This document shows, one piece after another, positions 26,941 to 36,751 of a DNA stretch of 64,000 bases. Position numbers and translations under genes: made by a program. This stretch comes from Pseudomonas sp. DTU_2021_1001937_2_SI_NGA_ILE_001 (GTDB lineage Bacteria > Pseudomonadota > Gammaproteobacteria > Pseudomonadales > Pseudomonadaceae). Positions within the stretch are counted from its first letter, which is position 1. The number at the start of each line of letters is the position of its first letter. The notes under the pieces were generated by a model. The model worked only from the letters and a program-made list of their open reading frames with translations. It was not told where the DNA came from and searched no databases. The DNA lies in NCBI RefSeq assembly GCF_032463525.1, contig NZ_CP135971.1:3906001-3970000 (forward strand). Direction: 5' to 3'.

Positions 26941-28188
26941 TCACTCCGGCAGCAGGCTTTCGCCGGCGAACAGCTCGGTGAGGGTTTCCCGACGGCGGAC
27001 CTGGTGAACCTCGGTGCCGTCGACCAGCACTTCGGCGGCGCGGCCACGGGTGTTGTAGTTCGAACTCATCACGAAACCATAGGCGCCTGCCGAGTGAACC
27101 GCCAGCAGATCGCCTTCGGCCAGTGCCAGTTCGCGGCCCTTGGCGAGGAAATCGCCGGTCTCGCAGATCGGCCCGACGATGTCGTAGTTGCGTGGCCGCG
27201 CATCGCGCGGCTTGACCGCCGTGACGTTCATCCAGGCCTGATACAGGGCCGGGCGGATCAGGTCGTTCATCGCCGCGTCGACGATGGCGAAATCCTTGTG
27301 TTCGGTGTGCTTGAGGTACTCGACCTGGGTCAGCAGCAGCCCGGCGTTGGCGACGATGAAGCGGCCTGGTTCGAACACCAGGCCCAGGTCGCGGCCTTCG
27401 AGACGCTTGCGCACGGCCTCGATGTAGGACTGGGCCAGCGGTGGTTCCTCGTCACGGTAGCGCACGCCCAGGCCACCGCCCAGGTCGATGTGGCGCAGGT
27501 GGATGCCGCAGTCGCCCAGACGGTCGACCAGGTCCAGCAGGCGGTCCAGTGCGTCGATGAACGGCTCCAGGGTGGTCAGTTGCGAGCCGATGTGGCAGTC
27601 CACGCCGATCACTTCCAGGTTCGGCAGCTGCGAGGCACGCACGTAGACGTCTTCGGCCTGGGCGATGGCGATACCGAACTTGTTTTCTTTGAGGCCGGTG
27701 GAGATGTACGGATGGGTACCGGCATCGACGTCCGGGTTGACCCGCAGCGACACCGGCGCTCGTACGCCCAGTTCGGCGGCGACGACTTGCAGGCGTTCGA
27801 GTTCTTCGCTGGACTCGACGTTGAAGCAGTGCACGCCGACCTCCAGGGCACGGCGCATGTCGTCGCGGGTCTTGCCCACGCCGGAGAAGACGATCTTGTC
27901 GGCGCTGCCGCCGGCGGCCAGTACGCGCTCCAGCTCGCCGCGCGAAACGATGTCGAAGCCTGCGCCCAGGCGCGCCAGGACATTCAGCACGCCCAGGTTG
28001 GAGTTGGCCTTGACGGCGAAGCACACCAGGTGCGGCATGCCGGCCAGGGCGTCGGCGTAGGCCTTGTACTGCGCCTCGATGTGGGCGCGCGAATAGACGT
28101 AGGTGGGGGTGCCGAAGCGTTCGGCGATGGCAGACAAGGCCACGCCTTCCGCGAACAGCTCACCGTCGCGGTAGTTGAAAGCGTCCAT
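26941..28188 (-). CDS. lysA: Diaminopimelate decarboxylase
   Basis: A 415-residue fold-III PLP enzyme that decarboxylates meso-diaminopimelate to lysine. The PLP lysine is in [14 protein letters not shown] near residue 60. GGGLGVRY holds the phosphate-binding glycines, HIGSQL is conserved, and [20 protein letters not shown] is the family C-terminal signature. Length is normal. It lies between lptM and dapF. Confidence 0.96.
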   Translation of the reverse strand: MDAFNYRDGELFAEGVALSAIAERFGTPTYVYSRAHIEAQYKAYADALAGMPHLVCFAVKANSNLGVLNVLARLGAGFDIVSRGELERVLAAGGSADKIVFSGVGKTRDDMRRALEVGVHCFNVESSEELERLQVVAAELGVRAPVSLRVNPDVDAGTHPYISTGLKENKFGIAIAQAEDVYVRASQLPNLEVIGVDCHIGSQLTTLEPFIDALDRLLDLVDRLGDCGIHLRHIDLGGGLGVRYRDEEPPLAQSYIEAVRKRLEGRDLGLVFEPGRFIVANAGLLLTQVEYLKHTEHKDFAIVDAAMNDLIRPALYQAWMNVTAVKPRDARPRNYDIVGPICETGDFLAKGRELALAEGDLLAVHSAGAYGFVMSSNYNTRGRAAEVLVDGTEVHQVRRRETLTELFAGESLLPE

Positions 28189-28197
28189 GGAGATACC

Positions 28198-28344
28198 TTA
28201 GTAGTGCTTGTGCGATTGCGACTTGCCCTGCGCGTCGGCAGATTTGGTGTCGTCAGGCAGGTACAGCGGGCCCTTCTGGCCGCAGGCGGTGACGAGGCAG
28301 GCAACCGCGACGAGCGCAGCAAGCGAGGCGATCAGGCGCTTCAT
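28198..28344 (-). CDS. lptM: LptM/YifL-type small lipoprotein
   Basis: A 48-residue lipoprotein: signal MKRLIASLAALVAVACLV, then TAC lipobox with the acylated Cys, then GQKGPLYLPDD. The CGxKGPLYLP motif is diagnostic of LptM, which helps LptD fold and form disulfides in the outer membrane. It is the first gene of the lysA operon, 9 bp before lysA. The C-terminal tail is short and polar. Confidence 0.9.
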   Translation of the reverse strand: MKRLIASLAALVAVACLVTACGQKGPLYLPDDTKSADAQGKSQSHKHY

Positions 28345-28589
28345 GGCGAAATCCTTTGTATAAGCTTTGATTGGCGCCGAGTATACCGGCCACCCGGCGG
28401 CTTGCCTATGTGGCGGCCTTTCCGTCCGGCGGGGCTTTGACGCGACCGGCGGTCTGCGCCGCAGGCCACGCGGAATATTGACGATGGCGCGTCGCCCTGC
28501 ACCATCACGCTTTGCATTTGCCCGGCGGCAGCCGTATCGTGCGCGCCATGTGACAGACGACACGCCGCCATTTTTCCGAGGTTCACGTT

Positions 28590-28922
28590 ATGAGTTTGAC
28601 CGAAGCCCGCTTTCACGACCTGGTCGATGCCACCCAGCAGGCGCTGGAGGACATCTTCGACGAGAGCGACCTGGACCTTGACCTGGAAAACTCCGCCGGC
28701 GTGCTGACCATCAAGTTCGACAACGGCTCGCAGATCATCATCAGCCGCCAGGAGCCGCTGCGCCAGCTGTGGCTGGCGGCGCGCTCGGGCGGTTTTCACT
28801 TCGACTATGACGAAGAAGAGCAGCGCTGGGTGTGCGACACCAGCAACGAGCTGCTCAGCGAGATGCTGGTGCGTATCACCCGTGAACAGGCGGGTGTCGA
28901 GTTGGACTTCGACGAGATCTGA
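28590..28922 (+). CDS. cyaY: Frataxin-like protein CyaY
   Basis: A 110-residue frataxin homologue that regulates Fe-S cluster assembly by binding IscS and iron. Features are MSLTEARFHDLVDATQQALE, then an acidic ridge (IFDESDLDLDLENSAG) and FHFDYDEEEQRWVCD. The acidic first helix is the iron-binding site. It is divergent from lptM and followed 2 bp later by the DUF1289 gene. Confidence 0.95.
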   Translation: MSLTEARFHDLVDATQQALEDIFDESDLDLDLENSAGVLTIKFDNGSQIIISRQEPLRQLWLAARSGGFHFDYDEEEQRWVCDTSNELLSEMLVRITREQAGVELDFDEI

Positions 28923-28924
28923 TC

Positions 28925-29149
28925 GTGACCGCTCCTGCGACCCCGCGCCCGCCCAAGCCTCTCTATAGCAACGTCAGCACGGCGGTGCCGTCGCCCTGCG
29001 TCAGCCTGTGCCGGCTCGACGACGAGCGCGTGTGCATGGGCTGCTTCCGCCACGTCGACGACATCCGCGAATGGCGCTCGGCCGATGACCAGCGCCGTCG
29101 CGAGATCCGCGAAGCTGCCGAACAGCGCCGCCTCCAGGCTGGCGCCTAG
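28925..29149 (+). CDS. DUF1289 domain protein
   Basis: A 74-residue protein with the family cysteine pattern SPCVSLCRLDDERVCMGCFR, followed by the helix EIREWR-like DDIREWRSADDQRRREI. The four cysteines suggest a metal or Fe-S site. A GTG start at 28925 is two bases after the cyaY stop, so translation is probably coupled. The exact role is unknown. Confidence 0.82.
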   Translation: MTAPATPRPPKPLYSNVSTAVPSPCVSLCRLDDERVCMGCFRHVDDIREWRSADDQRRREIREAAEQRRLQAGA

Positions 29150-29171
29150 TCATTCCAGGGCTGGAATCATC

Positions 29172-29349
29172 GGGTAGGCGCGGCTTCAGCCGCGCTGCAT
29201 GCTCCTGCCCCGTTCCCGGCTAAAGCCAATACTGTTCGGTTAAGCGGCATGGGGCCCGGTGGGAGCGGCTTTAGCCGCGAAAGCGTCAGGAAACTCACTG
29301 CATCTGCTGTGAACAGGCGGTCGCTTCGCGGCTGAAGCCGCTCCTACCC
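29172..29349. repeat. Cluster of REP-like palindromes
   Basis: Three related palindromic units lie between the DUF1289 gene and cyaA: GGCGCGGCTTCAGCCGCGCT (about 29177-29196), GGGAGCGGCTTTAGCCGCGA (29261-29280), and the same type in reverse, TTCGCGGCTGAAGCCGCTCC (about 29325-29344). The last two face each other about 45 bp apart, the usual REP-pair arrangement of pseudomonads. They occupy the space between convergent genes. Confidence 0.8.
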
Positions 29350-29406
29350 AGTCTAATTGACCAGTATTGCGGCTAAAGCCGGTCGACACTCCTGCCATTG
29401 TTCGCC

Positions 29407-32247
29407 TCAGGCCTGGTCCAGCGCCTCGTTGAGGAGCTTTTCCAGGCGCGCCTTGTGGCGCAGGTAGAGGATGGTCTGGCCGTGGCCGTCGTCCAGCAGC
29501 CCTGAAAGATCCAGGTCGGTGATGTAGCAACGGTAGCGCGCCGGTTCGTGACGCCTTCCGAGAATCTGCCGGGCCACCACCGTATACAGCTGGTCACCCT
29601 GTTCGAGTTCGGAAAACTCCTGGCTGTCGCAGTACAGCGAGGTGTTCAGCTGCCCGGGAGAGCTTTCCTCGATGATTGCCTGCACTTCGAAAAACGCTTT
29701 GTCCGACGCCCTGGGCGCGGGGCGGGGTTCGATGTTGCGAGCACGTCCGGCGCCGCCGGGCAGCAGTTGGTAATAGAGCACGTCCAGGGCGGCCTGCTCC
29801 TGCGGGCCGTCCAGCGGCAGTGAGGCGCCCCGGCGATAGATCAACGAGTGGAAGAAGCGCTGCAGCGGCAGCAGCAGGCTCTGTTCATCGTGCCAGGGCA
29901 GGTTCTGGTGCCACAGTGCATTGTGCTCGTCGAGCACGTAGAGGTCGGCGCGCGTGTCGTTGACCCGATAGAACACCTGGATGCATTCCGGCTGGCCGTA
30001 GGGGGCGATCAGTGACAGGTCGTGGTCTTCCAGCGCATGGGGGTCGAAGTACAGCGGGCTGTAGCAGGGCAGTTCTTCGCCCAGGTAGGTGAACAGCCCT
30101 GGCAGGCTATTGACCACCACCTGGGTCATGGTGCCGGGCAGCATGGCCAGAATGTGGTACTGCTGCTGGATCTGGATCAGGTAACGGTAGTTGAGGCCAG
30201 TGGCCTGCAACTGGCGGGCGGTCGCGACGATCTCCTCGACCCGCTGGGCGATGGCCTGGGCACGGTTATGGCAGAAGCAGCGCACTCGCACCTGCGGTTG
30301 TTGCGCGCCTTCGGGCAGGCTGCCCAGCAGGTCGGTGAGGCAATCGAGCAGCGCATGCGGGCCGTCGTAGCGGCTCACCTGGGTCTCGTTCCAGCTGTTG
30401 AGGGTCACCTGGTCGAGGGTCAGCACCAGGTTGTCACGCACGCCGGCATAACTGAGCGAGTCGGTGCGCTCGGTGGTCATCAGGATGTTCAGCTCCCGAT
30501 GATGGCGCAGCGGGTCGACGCCGACGTTGACCAGCAAGAGAATTTCCCGCGGCTCGCTGGCCTTGAGCAACTGCTCGTCGCTGATAGCCGGCAAGGGCAG
30601 GGCAATGCTTTGCTGCAAGGCACCGATCAGGTTGAACAGCTCCAGTTCGCTCAGGTCGCTGCTGCCGGGGTGCAGGGCCAGACGAGTGCTGGCGTCGATC
30701 ACGCCGTTGCGGTGGACCCAGGCCAGCAGCTCGACCAGCTCGCGGCTGCGCTTGATCGGCAGGAAGTTCTCGTACTCATGGATACCCAGGTTGCCGTTGT
30801 ACAGGCTCCACTGGTTTTTTCCCGGCTCGCGGCGGTTGCTCGAATGCACCAGGGTCAGGGTGTCTTCGGCCAGGTCCGGGGCGATGCCGGGATTGATGAG
30901 TTCGATCTTGCCGGCCTTGCGTTCGAAGGCCGCATACAGACGTCGGCCAAGCACGTTCATGTCGCGCGTGGTGATCGAGCTGGCCGTCTGCTGGAGGCGA
31001 GCGAACTGGGTCAGGAAGCGGTAGCTGTAGTTCAGCTCGTTGACCAGCGAGCGGCGTTCATGGCTGACCTGGCGGACTTTCCAGTGCTGGCGGCTGTCGA
31101 GCAGGGCCAGCTGGCGTTCGTCCCAGCCCCATTCGGCGGTCAGTTGCTCCATCAGTGGACGTTGCCAGCCGCTGCTGCGCTGCCGGCCGCTGAGCTTTTT
31201 GTTGACCTTCAGGTACAGGCTGTGACGGACCAGTTCCAGGCGCTCGGGCTCGTTACGCGCCAGCAGGTGTTCTTCGATGCGCCGGTAGGCGACCACATAG
31301 GGGTCGAGTTCGTCCGGGTCCTGCTGGTGGGCGAATACGGCTTCCTTGTAGCGCAGGCTGAGGCAGCGCACCCGCGGGTACTCACTGGCGTAGACCTCGA
31401 TGAGCAGCAGCTTTAGCACGGATTTGTAGGGCGACTCGATGCCCTTGAACAGCTGCCACAGGCCGGCACCGACGAACTCCCCGGCGGGGATATGTGCGAG
31501 GTGGCCGAGGTCGAGCACTTCGTCGGCGCGGATGAAGCGCTTGGACAGCAGCGTGTGCGTGTATTGCTCGTAACGCGACTCTTCGTAGACCGGCACCATC
31601 CACCACATGGGCGTGCGGCCAGCGAGCCAGATCGCGGTGCGGTAGAACTCGTCGAGCAACAGGTAATGCTGGGTAGTGCCGCAGTCGTCGGAACTCAACT
31701 GGGTGTCACGCTCGCCCTGGCGGAAGCGCTGCGGGTCGATGAGGAAAAAGTGCGCTTCGCTGCCCTGCGTCTCGGCCCAGGCTTCCAGCGCCTGGCACTT
31801 CCTGCGCAGTTCAGCGATGGCTTCGGCGGATAGCTCGCTGTCATGGCAGACCCAGACATCCATATCGCTCTGGTCGGCCTGGGCCAGGGTGCCCAGGCTG
31901 CCCATCAGGAACAGGCCAAGGATCGGCTGCGTCACGTGGCCGGGTCTGGCCTTGTAGGAAAACGAGCGGGTCAGCCGCTGGGCTTCGGCCAGAACCTGGG
32001 CGTCAGGTTCGAAGTTCGACACGCCCGCCGGCGTGCTGCCCGAGACGTAGCCGGGCAACAGCGGGTGGTTGACGTGGAACAGCAGCGGCAGCAGCGCCAG
32101 TACGCTTTGCTGGCGGGTCGACAGCCCCTCTCTGGCACGGGCCAGCCGCCTGTCGTTGAGGGCCAGGAAACGACTCTTGAGCTGGGTGAGGACCTTGCGG
32201 TCGATACCTTCGTCTAGGTCGGGACGGATTTCAAACGGATGCGTCAT
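29407..32247 (-). CDS. cyaA: Class I adenylate cyclase
   Basis: A 946-residue class I adenylate cyclase, close to the usual length of pseudomonad CyaA. The catalytic nucleotidyltransferase-like part is N-terminal, with GLFLMGSLGTLAQADQSDMD then VWVCHD (around residues 110-135) carrying the Gly-Ser and Asp-x-Asp metal motif. The C-terminal regulatory half (about 550-946) lacks clear motifs. It makes cAMP for CRP/Vfr. The start MTHPFEIRPDLDEGID is preceded by a region with a 12-bp palindrome at 32339-32350. Confidence 0.95.
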   Translation of the reverse strand: MTHPFEIRPDLDEGIDRKVLTQLKSRFLALNDRRLARAREGLSTRQQSVLALLPLLFHVNHPLLPGYVSGSTPAGVSNFEPDAQVLAEAQRLTRSFSYKARPGHVTQPILGLFLMGSLGTLAQADQSDMDVWVCHDSELSAEAIAELRRKCQALEAWAETQGSEAHFFLIDPQRFRQGERDTQLSSDDCGTTQHYLLLDEFYRTAIWLAGRTPMWWMVPVYEESRYEQYTHTLLSKRFIRADEVLDLGHLAHIPAGEFVGAGLWQLFKGIESPYKSVLKLLLIEVYASEYPRVRCLSLRYKEAVFAHQQDPDELDPYVVAYRRIEEHLLARNEPERLELVRHSLYLKVNKKLSGRQRSSGWQRPLMEQLTAEWGWDERQLALLDSRQHWKVRQVSHERRSLVNELNYSYRFLTQFARLQQTASSITTRDMNVLGRRLYAAFERKAGKIELINPGIAPDLAEDTLTLVHSSNRREPGKNQWSLYNGNLGIHEYENFLPIKRSRELVELLAWVHRNGVIDASTRLALHPGSSDLSELELFNLIGALQQSIALPLPAISDEQLLKASEPREILLLVNVGVDPLRHHRELNILMTTERTDSLSYAGVRDNLVLTLDQVTLNSWNETQVSRYDGPHALLDCLTDLLGSLPEGAQQPQVRVRCFCHNRAQAIAQRVEEIVATARQLQATGLNYRYLIQIQQQYHILAMLPGTMTQVVVNSLPGLFTYLGEELPCYSPLYFDPHALEDHDLSLIAPYGQPECIQVFYRVNDTRADLYVLDEHNALWHQNLPWHDEQSLLLPLQRFFHSLIYRRGASLPLDGPQEQAALDVLYYQLLPGGAGRARNIEPRPAPRASDKAFFEVQAIIEESSPGQLNTSLYCDSQEFSELEQGDQLYTVVARQILGRRHEPARYRCYITDLDLSGLLDDGHGQTILYLRHKARLEKLLNEALDQA

Positions 32248-32338
32248 CGTGACTCGAGCCCTTGGCGGGCGCTACGGAAGTGGCCTGTGCCGTCTGCCGG
32301 ATTCGACGATGCGTTGGGCGTGAGCGGCGTCATTTGAT

Positions 32339-32350
32339 TTTGACGTCAAA
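32339..32350. promoter_or_regulatory. Perfect palindrome TTTGACGTCAAA upstream of cyaA
   Basis: A 12-bp perfect palindrome nested in a wider dyad CATTTGA...TCAAATG (32331-32352), 92 bp before the cyaA ATG. The AT-rich context contrasts with neighbouring DNA, so it may be an operator. The protein that would bind it is unknown. Confidence 0.4.
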
Positions 32351-32421
32351 TGTATAACGCCGCCGGGTCGTTCGCGTGAAGGGCCTGGCGAGGTTTTTTT
32401 CGTCTGGCCCTGGCTCTGGCG

Positions 32422-32670
32422 TCAGGCTGCCTGGCGAGAGACGTCGAGAATGGTCAGTAGGGCTTGGGCATGCCGGGCCGCTTCCAGCCCCAGGCTGGTC
32501 AGGTAGCCGCCGTCGACCTGAGAGGTCAGGCCCTTGTCGTAGAGACGCTGTGCTGCAGCGATGGCGCTGGGGGCTGCGACGTGGTGAACCTTGAGGCCTT
32601 CCAGGGTGTTGTCCAGGTTGAACAGGGCGAGGATTTCGAGTTCGGCAACCAGCTCAGGGGAATAAGACAT
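32422..32670 (-). CDS. TIGR02647-like small protein
   Basis: An 82-residue soluble protein with MSYSPELVAELEILALFNLD at the N-terminus and GYLTSLGLEAARHAQALLTI near the end, a pattern I associate with the TIGR02647 family of small gammaproteobacterial proteins, sometimes called putative DNA-binding. The alternation of helices and LTSLGLEAARHAQ resembles a winged-helix end. Function unknown. The longer in-frame extension upstream was rejected as atypical. It is followed by cyaA on the same strand. Confidence 0.78.
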   Translation of the reverse strand: MSYSPELVAELEILALFNLDNTLEGLKVHHVAAPSAIAAAQRLYDKGLTSQVDGGYLTSLGLEAARHAQALLTILDVSRQAA

Positions 32671-32762
32671 AGCAGTACCAGCCTTTTTTTGTAATGAGTG
32701 CCCGACTCGGACAGGGGGCTTGAGCAGTGTAGTCCTGCTGTGCTGGCTTTGCCGCTGCCAAT

Positions 32763-33053
32763 TCAATCTTCCGCTGGCAGCTCCGGCAGGGCGCGCAGGG
32801 CGCTTTCATACCACTGGCTGTCGAAGGGCCGGTCGGCTTCGAGCATGGCATCGATCTCGATGGCCAGTACATGGGCCATCAGTTCGAGGATTTCTTCGCG
32901 TTCATAGCCGACCAGGGTCAGCTTGTTGTACACGGCCTTGGCTGCGGGCGGCTCGCCGTTCTCCAGTTGATTCTCGATGGCCTGGATCAGCGTCGAGGCG
33001 GTGAAGGCCTCTTCGTCGTCGGCTTCGGGGCTGTGTTCGGGGGTGTCGTTCAT
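32763..33053 (-). CDS. Conserved-looking hypothetical protein
   Basis: A 96-residue acidic soluble protein starting MNDTPEHSPEADDEEAFTAS, with helical segments LIQAIENQLENGEPPAAKAV and REEILELMAHVLAIEIDAML. The ATG at 33053 has GGAGAC upstream. No known catalytic motif; I recall similar short proteins near argH in other pseudomonads. It lies between argH and the TIGR02647-like gene on the same strand. Confidence 0.75.
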   Translation of the reverse strand: MNDTPEHSPEADDEEAFTASTLIQAIENQLENGEPPAAKAVYNKLTLVGYEREEILELMAHVLAIEIDAMLEADRPFDSQWYESALRALPELPAED

Positions 33054-33070
33054 GGGAGTCTCCAGATGGC

Positions 33071-33126
33071 CTTTCGCGGCTGAAACCACCCCCACCGTGC
33101 AGCGGGAGCGGCTCAGCCGCGAAGCG
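33071..33126. repeat. REP-like inverted pair between argH and hypothetical gene
   Basis: TTCGCGGCTGA (33073-33083) pairs with TCAGCCGCGAA (33113-33123). The right half, GGGAGCGGCTCAGCCGCGAA, has the same core as the REP units at 29172-29349. Confidence 0.65.
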
Positions 33127-33130
33127 TGGG

Positions 33131-34525
33131 TCAGCGAGCGGCGAGCAGTGCCTGGCCGCGCGCCACGGCGGCGCTGACCTGGGCTGGCGCGGTACCGCCG
33201 ATGTGGTCGCGGGCGTTGACCGAGCCTTCAAGGGTCAGCACGGCGAACACGTCTTCGTCGATCTGGTCGCTGAACTGGCGCAGTTCTTCCAGGCTCATTT
33301 CCGCCAGGTCCTTGCCGGTGTCTACGCCGTATTTCACGGCATGGCCGACGATTTCATGGCAATCGCGGAACGGCAGGCCACGACGCACCAGGTAGTCGGC
33401 CAGGTCGGTGGCGGTGGAGAAACCGCGCAGTGCCGCTTCGCGCATGATCGCGTGGCGCGGCTTGATGGCCGGCACCATGTCGGCGAAGGCGCGCAGCGAG
33501 TCGCGCAGGGTGTCGGCGGCGTCGAACAGCGGTTCCTTGTCTTCCTGGTTGTCCTTGTTGTAGGCCAGGGGCTGGCCTTTCATCAGGGTCAGCAGGCCGG
33601 TAAGGGCGCCGAACACGCGGCCGCTCTTGCCGCGCACCAGTTCCGGAACGTCGGGGTTCTTCTTCTGCGGCATGATCGAGCTGCCGGTGCAGAAACGGTC
33701 TGGCAGGTCGACGAACTGGAACTGTGCGCTGGTCCACAGCACCAGTTCTTCGGAGAACCGCGACAGGTGCATCATCGCCAGCGAGGCGGCGGCGCAGAAT
33801 TCGATGGCGAAGTCACGGTCCGACACGCCGTCCAGCGAGTTGCCACTGACCGCTTCGAAGCCCAGCAACTGGCAGGTCAGCTCGCGGTCGATGGGGTAGG
33901 TGGTGCCGGCCAGTGCGGCGCTGCCCAGGGGCATGCGGTTGACGCGCTTGCGGCAGTCGACCAGGCGCTCGTAGTCGCGGCTGAGCATTTCGAACCAGGC
34001 CAGCAAGTGGTGGCCGAAGGTGACCGGCTGGGCGGTCTGCAGGTGAGTGAAGCCGGGCATGATGGTTTCGGCTTCGCGCTCGGCCTGCTCCAGCAGGCCC
34101 TTCTGCAGGCGGGTGATTTCGCCGAGGATCAGGTCGATTTCGTCACGCAGCCACAAGCGGATGTCGGTGGCGACCTGGTCGTTGCGGCTGCGCCCGGTGT
34201 GCAGTTTCTTGCCGGTGATGCCGATGCGGTCGGTCAGCCGCGCTTCAATGTTCATGTGCACGTCTTCGAGGTCGACACGCCACTCGAACTGACCCGCCTC
34301 GATCTCGCCCTGGATGGTCTTCAGGCCGTCGATGATGGTGTCGCGCTCGGCCTCGGTCAGCACGCCGACCTGCGCCAGCATGGTGGCATGGGCAATGGAG
34401 CCCATGATGTCGTGGCGGTACAGGCGCTGGTCGAAGTTGACGGAGGCGGTGAAACGCGCGACGAAGGCGTCGACGGGCTCACTGAAACGGCCGCCCCAGG
34501 ACTGATTGGTCTTGTCGGTGCTCAT
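33131..34525 (-). CDS. argH: Argininosuccinate lyase
   Basis: A 464-residue fumarase/aspartase-superfamily enzyme that splits argininosuccinate to arginine and fumarate, the last step of arginine synthesis. Motifs: [20 protein letters not shown] at the N-terminus, [19 protein letters not shown]-equivalent [14 protein letters not shown], and the mobile signature [15 protein letters not shown]. All are intact. It diverges from algZ with a gap of 129 bp. Confidence 0.97.
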   Translation of the reverse strand: MSTDKTNQSWGGRFSEPVDAFVARFTASVNFDQRLYRHDIMGSIAHATMLAQVGVLTEAERDTIIDGLKTIQGEIEAGQFEWRVDLEDVHMNIEARLTDRIGITGKKLHTGRSRNDQVATDIRLWLRDEIDLILGEITRLQKGLLEQAEREAETIMPGFTHLQTAQPVTFGHHLLAWFEMLSRDYERLVDCRKRVNRMPLGSAALAGTTYPIDRELTCQLLGFEAVSGNSLDGVSDRDFAIEFCAAASLAMMHLSRFSEELVLWTSAQFQFVDLPDRFCTGSSIMPQKKNPDVPELVRGKSGRVFGALTGLLTLMKGQPLAYNKDNQEDKEPLFDAADTLRDSLRAFADMVPAIKPRHAIMREAALRGFSTATDLADYLVRRGLPFRDCHEIVGHAVKYGVDTGKDLAEMSLEELRQFSDQIDEDVFAVLTLEGSVNARDHIGGTAPAQVSAAVARGQALLAAR

Positions 34526-34654
34526 GGTTTCGCTCGTTGCTCGGCTCTAGGGGTACAAAGTGCGTCGATCATAGCAGGATGGCGTGTTTTTATCCTTGAG
34601 GCGCTTGCCGCTCCGACCGGGCGGGTCGAGACTGGGGGCCTGCGCGAGGGCACC

Positions 34655-35725
34655 ATGACGATCGAAAAAGACAAGACTGCGGCCGAGAAAGACTTCTTCC
34701 TGCCTGAACTGTGCCTGCCCCAGGCGCTGCTGGTACTGGTGCTGCTCGCCGAGCTGCTGGTGCTGGCGCTGATCCTCGTCGAACCCATGCCTGAGGGATT
34801 TCCCTGGGTGCGCGTGGCACTGATGTCACTGTTCGTGCAATGGATCGTGCTGCTCTCGGCCGCCGTGCTGTGCGGGTTGCGCCCCTGGCTGGCGCGCCTG
34901 CCGAGCGGCCTGGCGGGGCTGCTGGGCTGCCTGCTGGTGGTGGTTCTGACCTTGCTTTGCACCGCCGTGACCGACATCTGCCAGTTGTCCGGGCGCATCA
35001 GCTTCGATGGCCGGGTCGAGCGCTACATCCGCTATGCGGTGATCGCCCTGATCATGTCTGCTTTGATGTTGCGCTACTTTTATCTGCAGAGTCAGTGGCG
35101 CCAGCAGCAGCAGGCCGAGTCGCGGGCGCGGATCGAGGCTTTGCAGGCCCGTATCCGTCCGCATTTTCTGTTCAACACGCTCAACAGCATCGCCAGCCTG
35201 GTGGCCAGCGACCCGGTTAAGGCCGAGCAGGCGGTGCTCGACCTCTCGGACCTGTTCCGCGCCAGCCTGGCGAGGCCCGGGACCCTGGTGACCTGGCGCG
35301 AGGAACTGGACCTGGCCAGAAGATATTTGTCGATCGAGCAATATCGTCTCGGCGAACGTCTACAGTTGGAATGGGCGGTCAGTGCAATTGCGGACGATGT
35401 ACCGATTCCACAGCTGACGCTGCAGCCATTGCTGGAAAATGCCTTGACCTATGGCATCGCTCCGCGTGTCGAAGGGGGTGTGGTACGGGTCGAGGCGAAC
35501 TACGAGGGGGGAGAGTTCATATTGTGTGTCAGCAATCCCTATGACGAAGTTGCCCCGAGGCAGACGTCCAACGGCACTCAACAGGCCCTGTTGAATATCG
35601 GTGCGCGCATTACGGCACTTTTTGGCCCGCACGCCAGTCTGAGCGTGGAGCGCCGTGACGGTCGTCACTACACCTGTCTACGCTATCCTTGTGCGAGACT
35701 CACGCAGGAAGCCAAAGCAATATGA
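34655..35725 (+). CDS. algZ: Sensor histidine kinase AlgZ (FimS)
   Basis: A 356-residue membrane kinase of the LytS/HisKA_5 (His_kinase) type. About four membrane spans occupy residues 20-145. The phospho-acceptor helix RIEALQARIRPHFLFNTLNS carries His170, then an ATPase domain has LTLQPLLENALTYGI (N box). The G boxes are weak, as in the AlgZ group. It senses an unknown signal and controls AlgR, which governs alginate, type IV pili and other traits. The ATG at 34655 has GAGG nine bases before it, and the stop overlaps algR by ATGA. Confidence 0.93.
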   Translation: MTIEKDKTAAEKDFFLPELCLPQALLVLVLLAELLVLALILVEPMPEGFPWVRVALMSLFVQWIVLLSAAVLCGLRPWLARLPSGLAGLLGCLLVVVLTLLCTAVTDICQLSGRISFDGRVERYIRYAVIALIMSALMLRYFYLQSQWRQQQQAESRARIEALQARIRPHFLFNTLNSIASLVASDPVKAEQAVLDLSDLFRASLARPGTLVTWREELDLARRYLSIEQYRLGERLQLEWAVSAIADDVPIPQLTLQPLLENALTYGIAPRVEGGVVRVEANYEGGEFILCVSNPYDEVAPRQTSNGTQQALLNIGARITALFGPHASLSVERRDGRHYTCLRYPCARLTQEAKAI

Positions 35726-36468
35726 ATGTCCTGATCGTTGATGACGAACCCCTGGCCCGGGAACGATTAAGCCGCATGGTCGGTGAAATCGAGGGCTATC
35801 GGGTATTGGAACCCAGCGCCGCCAATGGCGAAGAAGCCCTGGCGCTGATCGACAGCCACAAACCGGATATCGTGCTGCTGGACATCCGTATGCCAGGCCT
35901 CGACGGCCTGCAGGTCGCAGCCAGATTGTGCGAGCGGGAAGCCCCGCCTGCCGTGGTGTTCTGCACAGCGCACGATGAATTCGCCCTGGATGCTTTCCAG
36001 GTCAGTGCCGTCGGCTACCTGGTCAAGCCGGTGCGCCCGGAGCATCTTGCCGAGGCGCTGAAGAAGGCCGAGCGTCCCAACCGCGTGCAACTGGCGGCCA
36101 TGACCCGGCCCGCGTCGGAAAGCGGCAATGGCCCGCGCAGCCACATCAGCGCCAGGACCCGCAAGGGGATCGAGCTGATTCCGCTGGACCAGGTGATCTA
36201 CTTCATTGCCGACCACAAGTACGTGACCTTGCGTCACGAGGGCGGCGAAGTGTTGCTCGACGAGCCGCTCAAGGCACTGGAAGACGAGTTCGGCAACCGT
36301 TTCGTGCGCATCCACCGCAACGCGCTGGTGGCCCGTGAGCGCATCGAGCGTCTGCAGCGTACCCCCTTGGGGCATTTCCAGCTGTTTCTCAAGGGGCTCA
36401 ATGGCGATGCCCTGGTCGTCAGCCGCCGCCATGTGGCGGGGGTTCGCAAAATGATGCAACAACTCTGA
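35722..36468 (+). CDS. algR: LytTR-type response regulator AlgR
   Basis: A 248-residue regulator. The receiver domain (1-120) has the phospho-acceptor D54 in VLLDIRMPGLDG, and K106 in VKPVR completes the acidic pocket. The LytTR DNA-binding domain spans about 145-245 (KGIELIPLDQVIYFIADHKY, RIHRNALVARERIERL). In P. aeruginosa, AlgR activates alginate and pili genes. It overlaps algZ by 4 bp, so kinase and regulator are co-translated. Confidence 0.95.
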   Translation: MNVLIVDDEPLARERLSRMVGEIEGYRVLEPSAANGEEALALIDSHKPDIVLLDIRMPGLDGLQVAARLCEREAPPAVVFCTAHDEFALDAFQVSAVGYLVKPVRPEHLAEALKKAERPNRVQLAAMTRPASESGNGPRSHISARTRKGIELIPLDQVIYFIADHKYVTLRHEGGEVLLDEPLKALEDEFGNRFVRIHRNALVARERIERLQRTPLGHFQLFLKGLNGDALVVSRRHVAGVRKMMQQL

Positions 36469-36751
36469 GGCCAGGCGGACGATCTGCAGTTCGTCCGCGC
36501 TCTCTGGCGTAAATCGGCATTTCAACGCTGTTTTCAACAAAGCGCTTTCGGCGCCTGTCGGTTATCGTCCAAACCCGATCCCAGGTAGGCGTCGGAACAC
36601 AGGCGGTGCCGCTGCGTCTAACCGTATCGGCTGCGCCTGGCCTGTTCCTTGACGTGTATCAGTGGCTCTGGCGGAGTTTGCCGGCAGCACTCAAGCCGCT
36701 ACGGCCGAACTGTTATCATCCGCGGTCTTTACCTCCAGTACGGATCGATCC

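Noticed and set aside
33203..34654. Extension of the algZ frame back through argH
   Set aside because: The upstream part is antisense to argH and lacks family similarity. The ATG at 34655 has a ribosome binding site and gives the normal AlgZ length.
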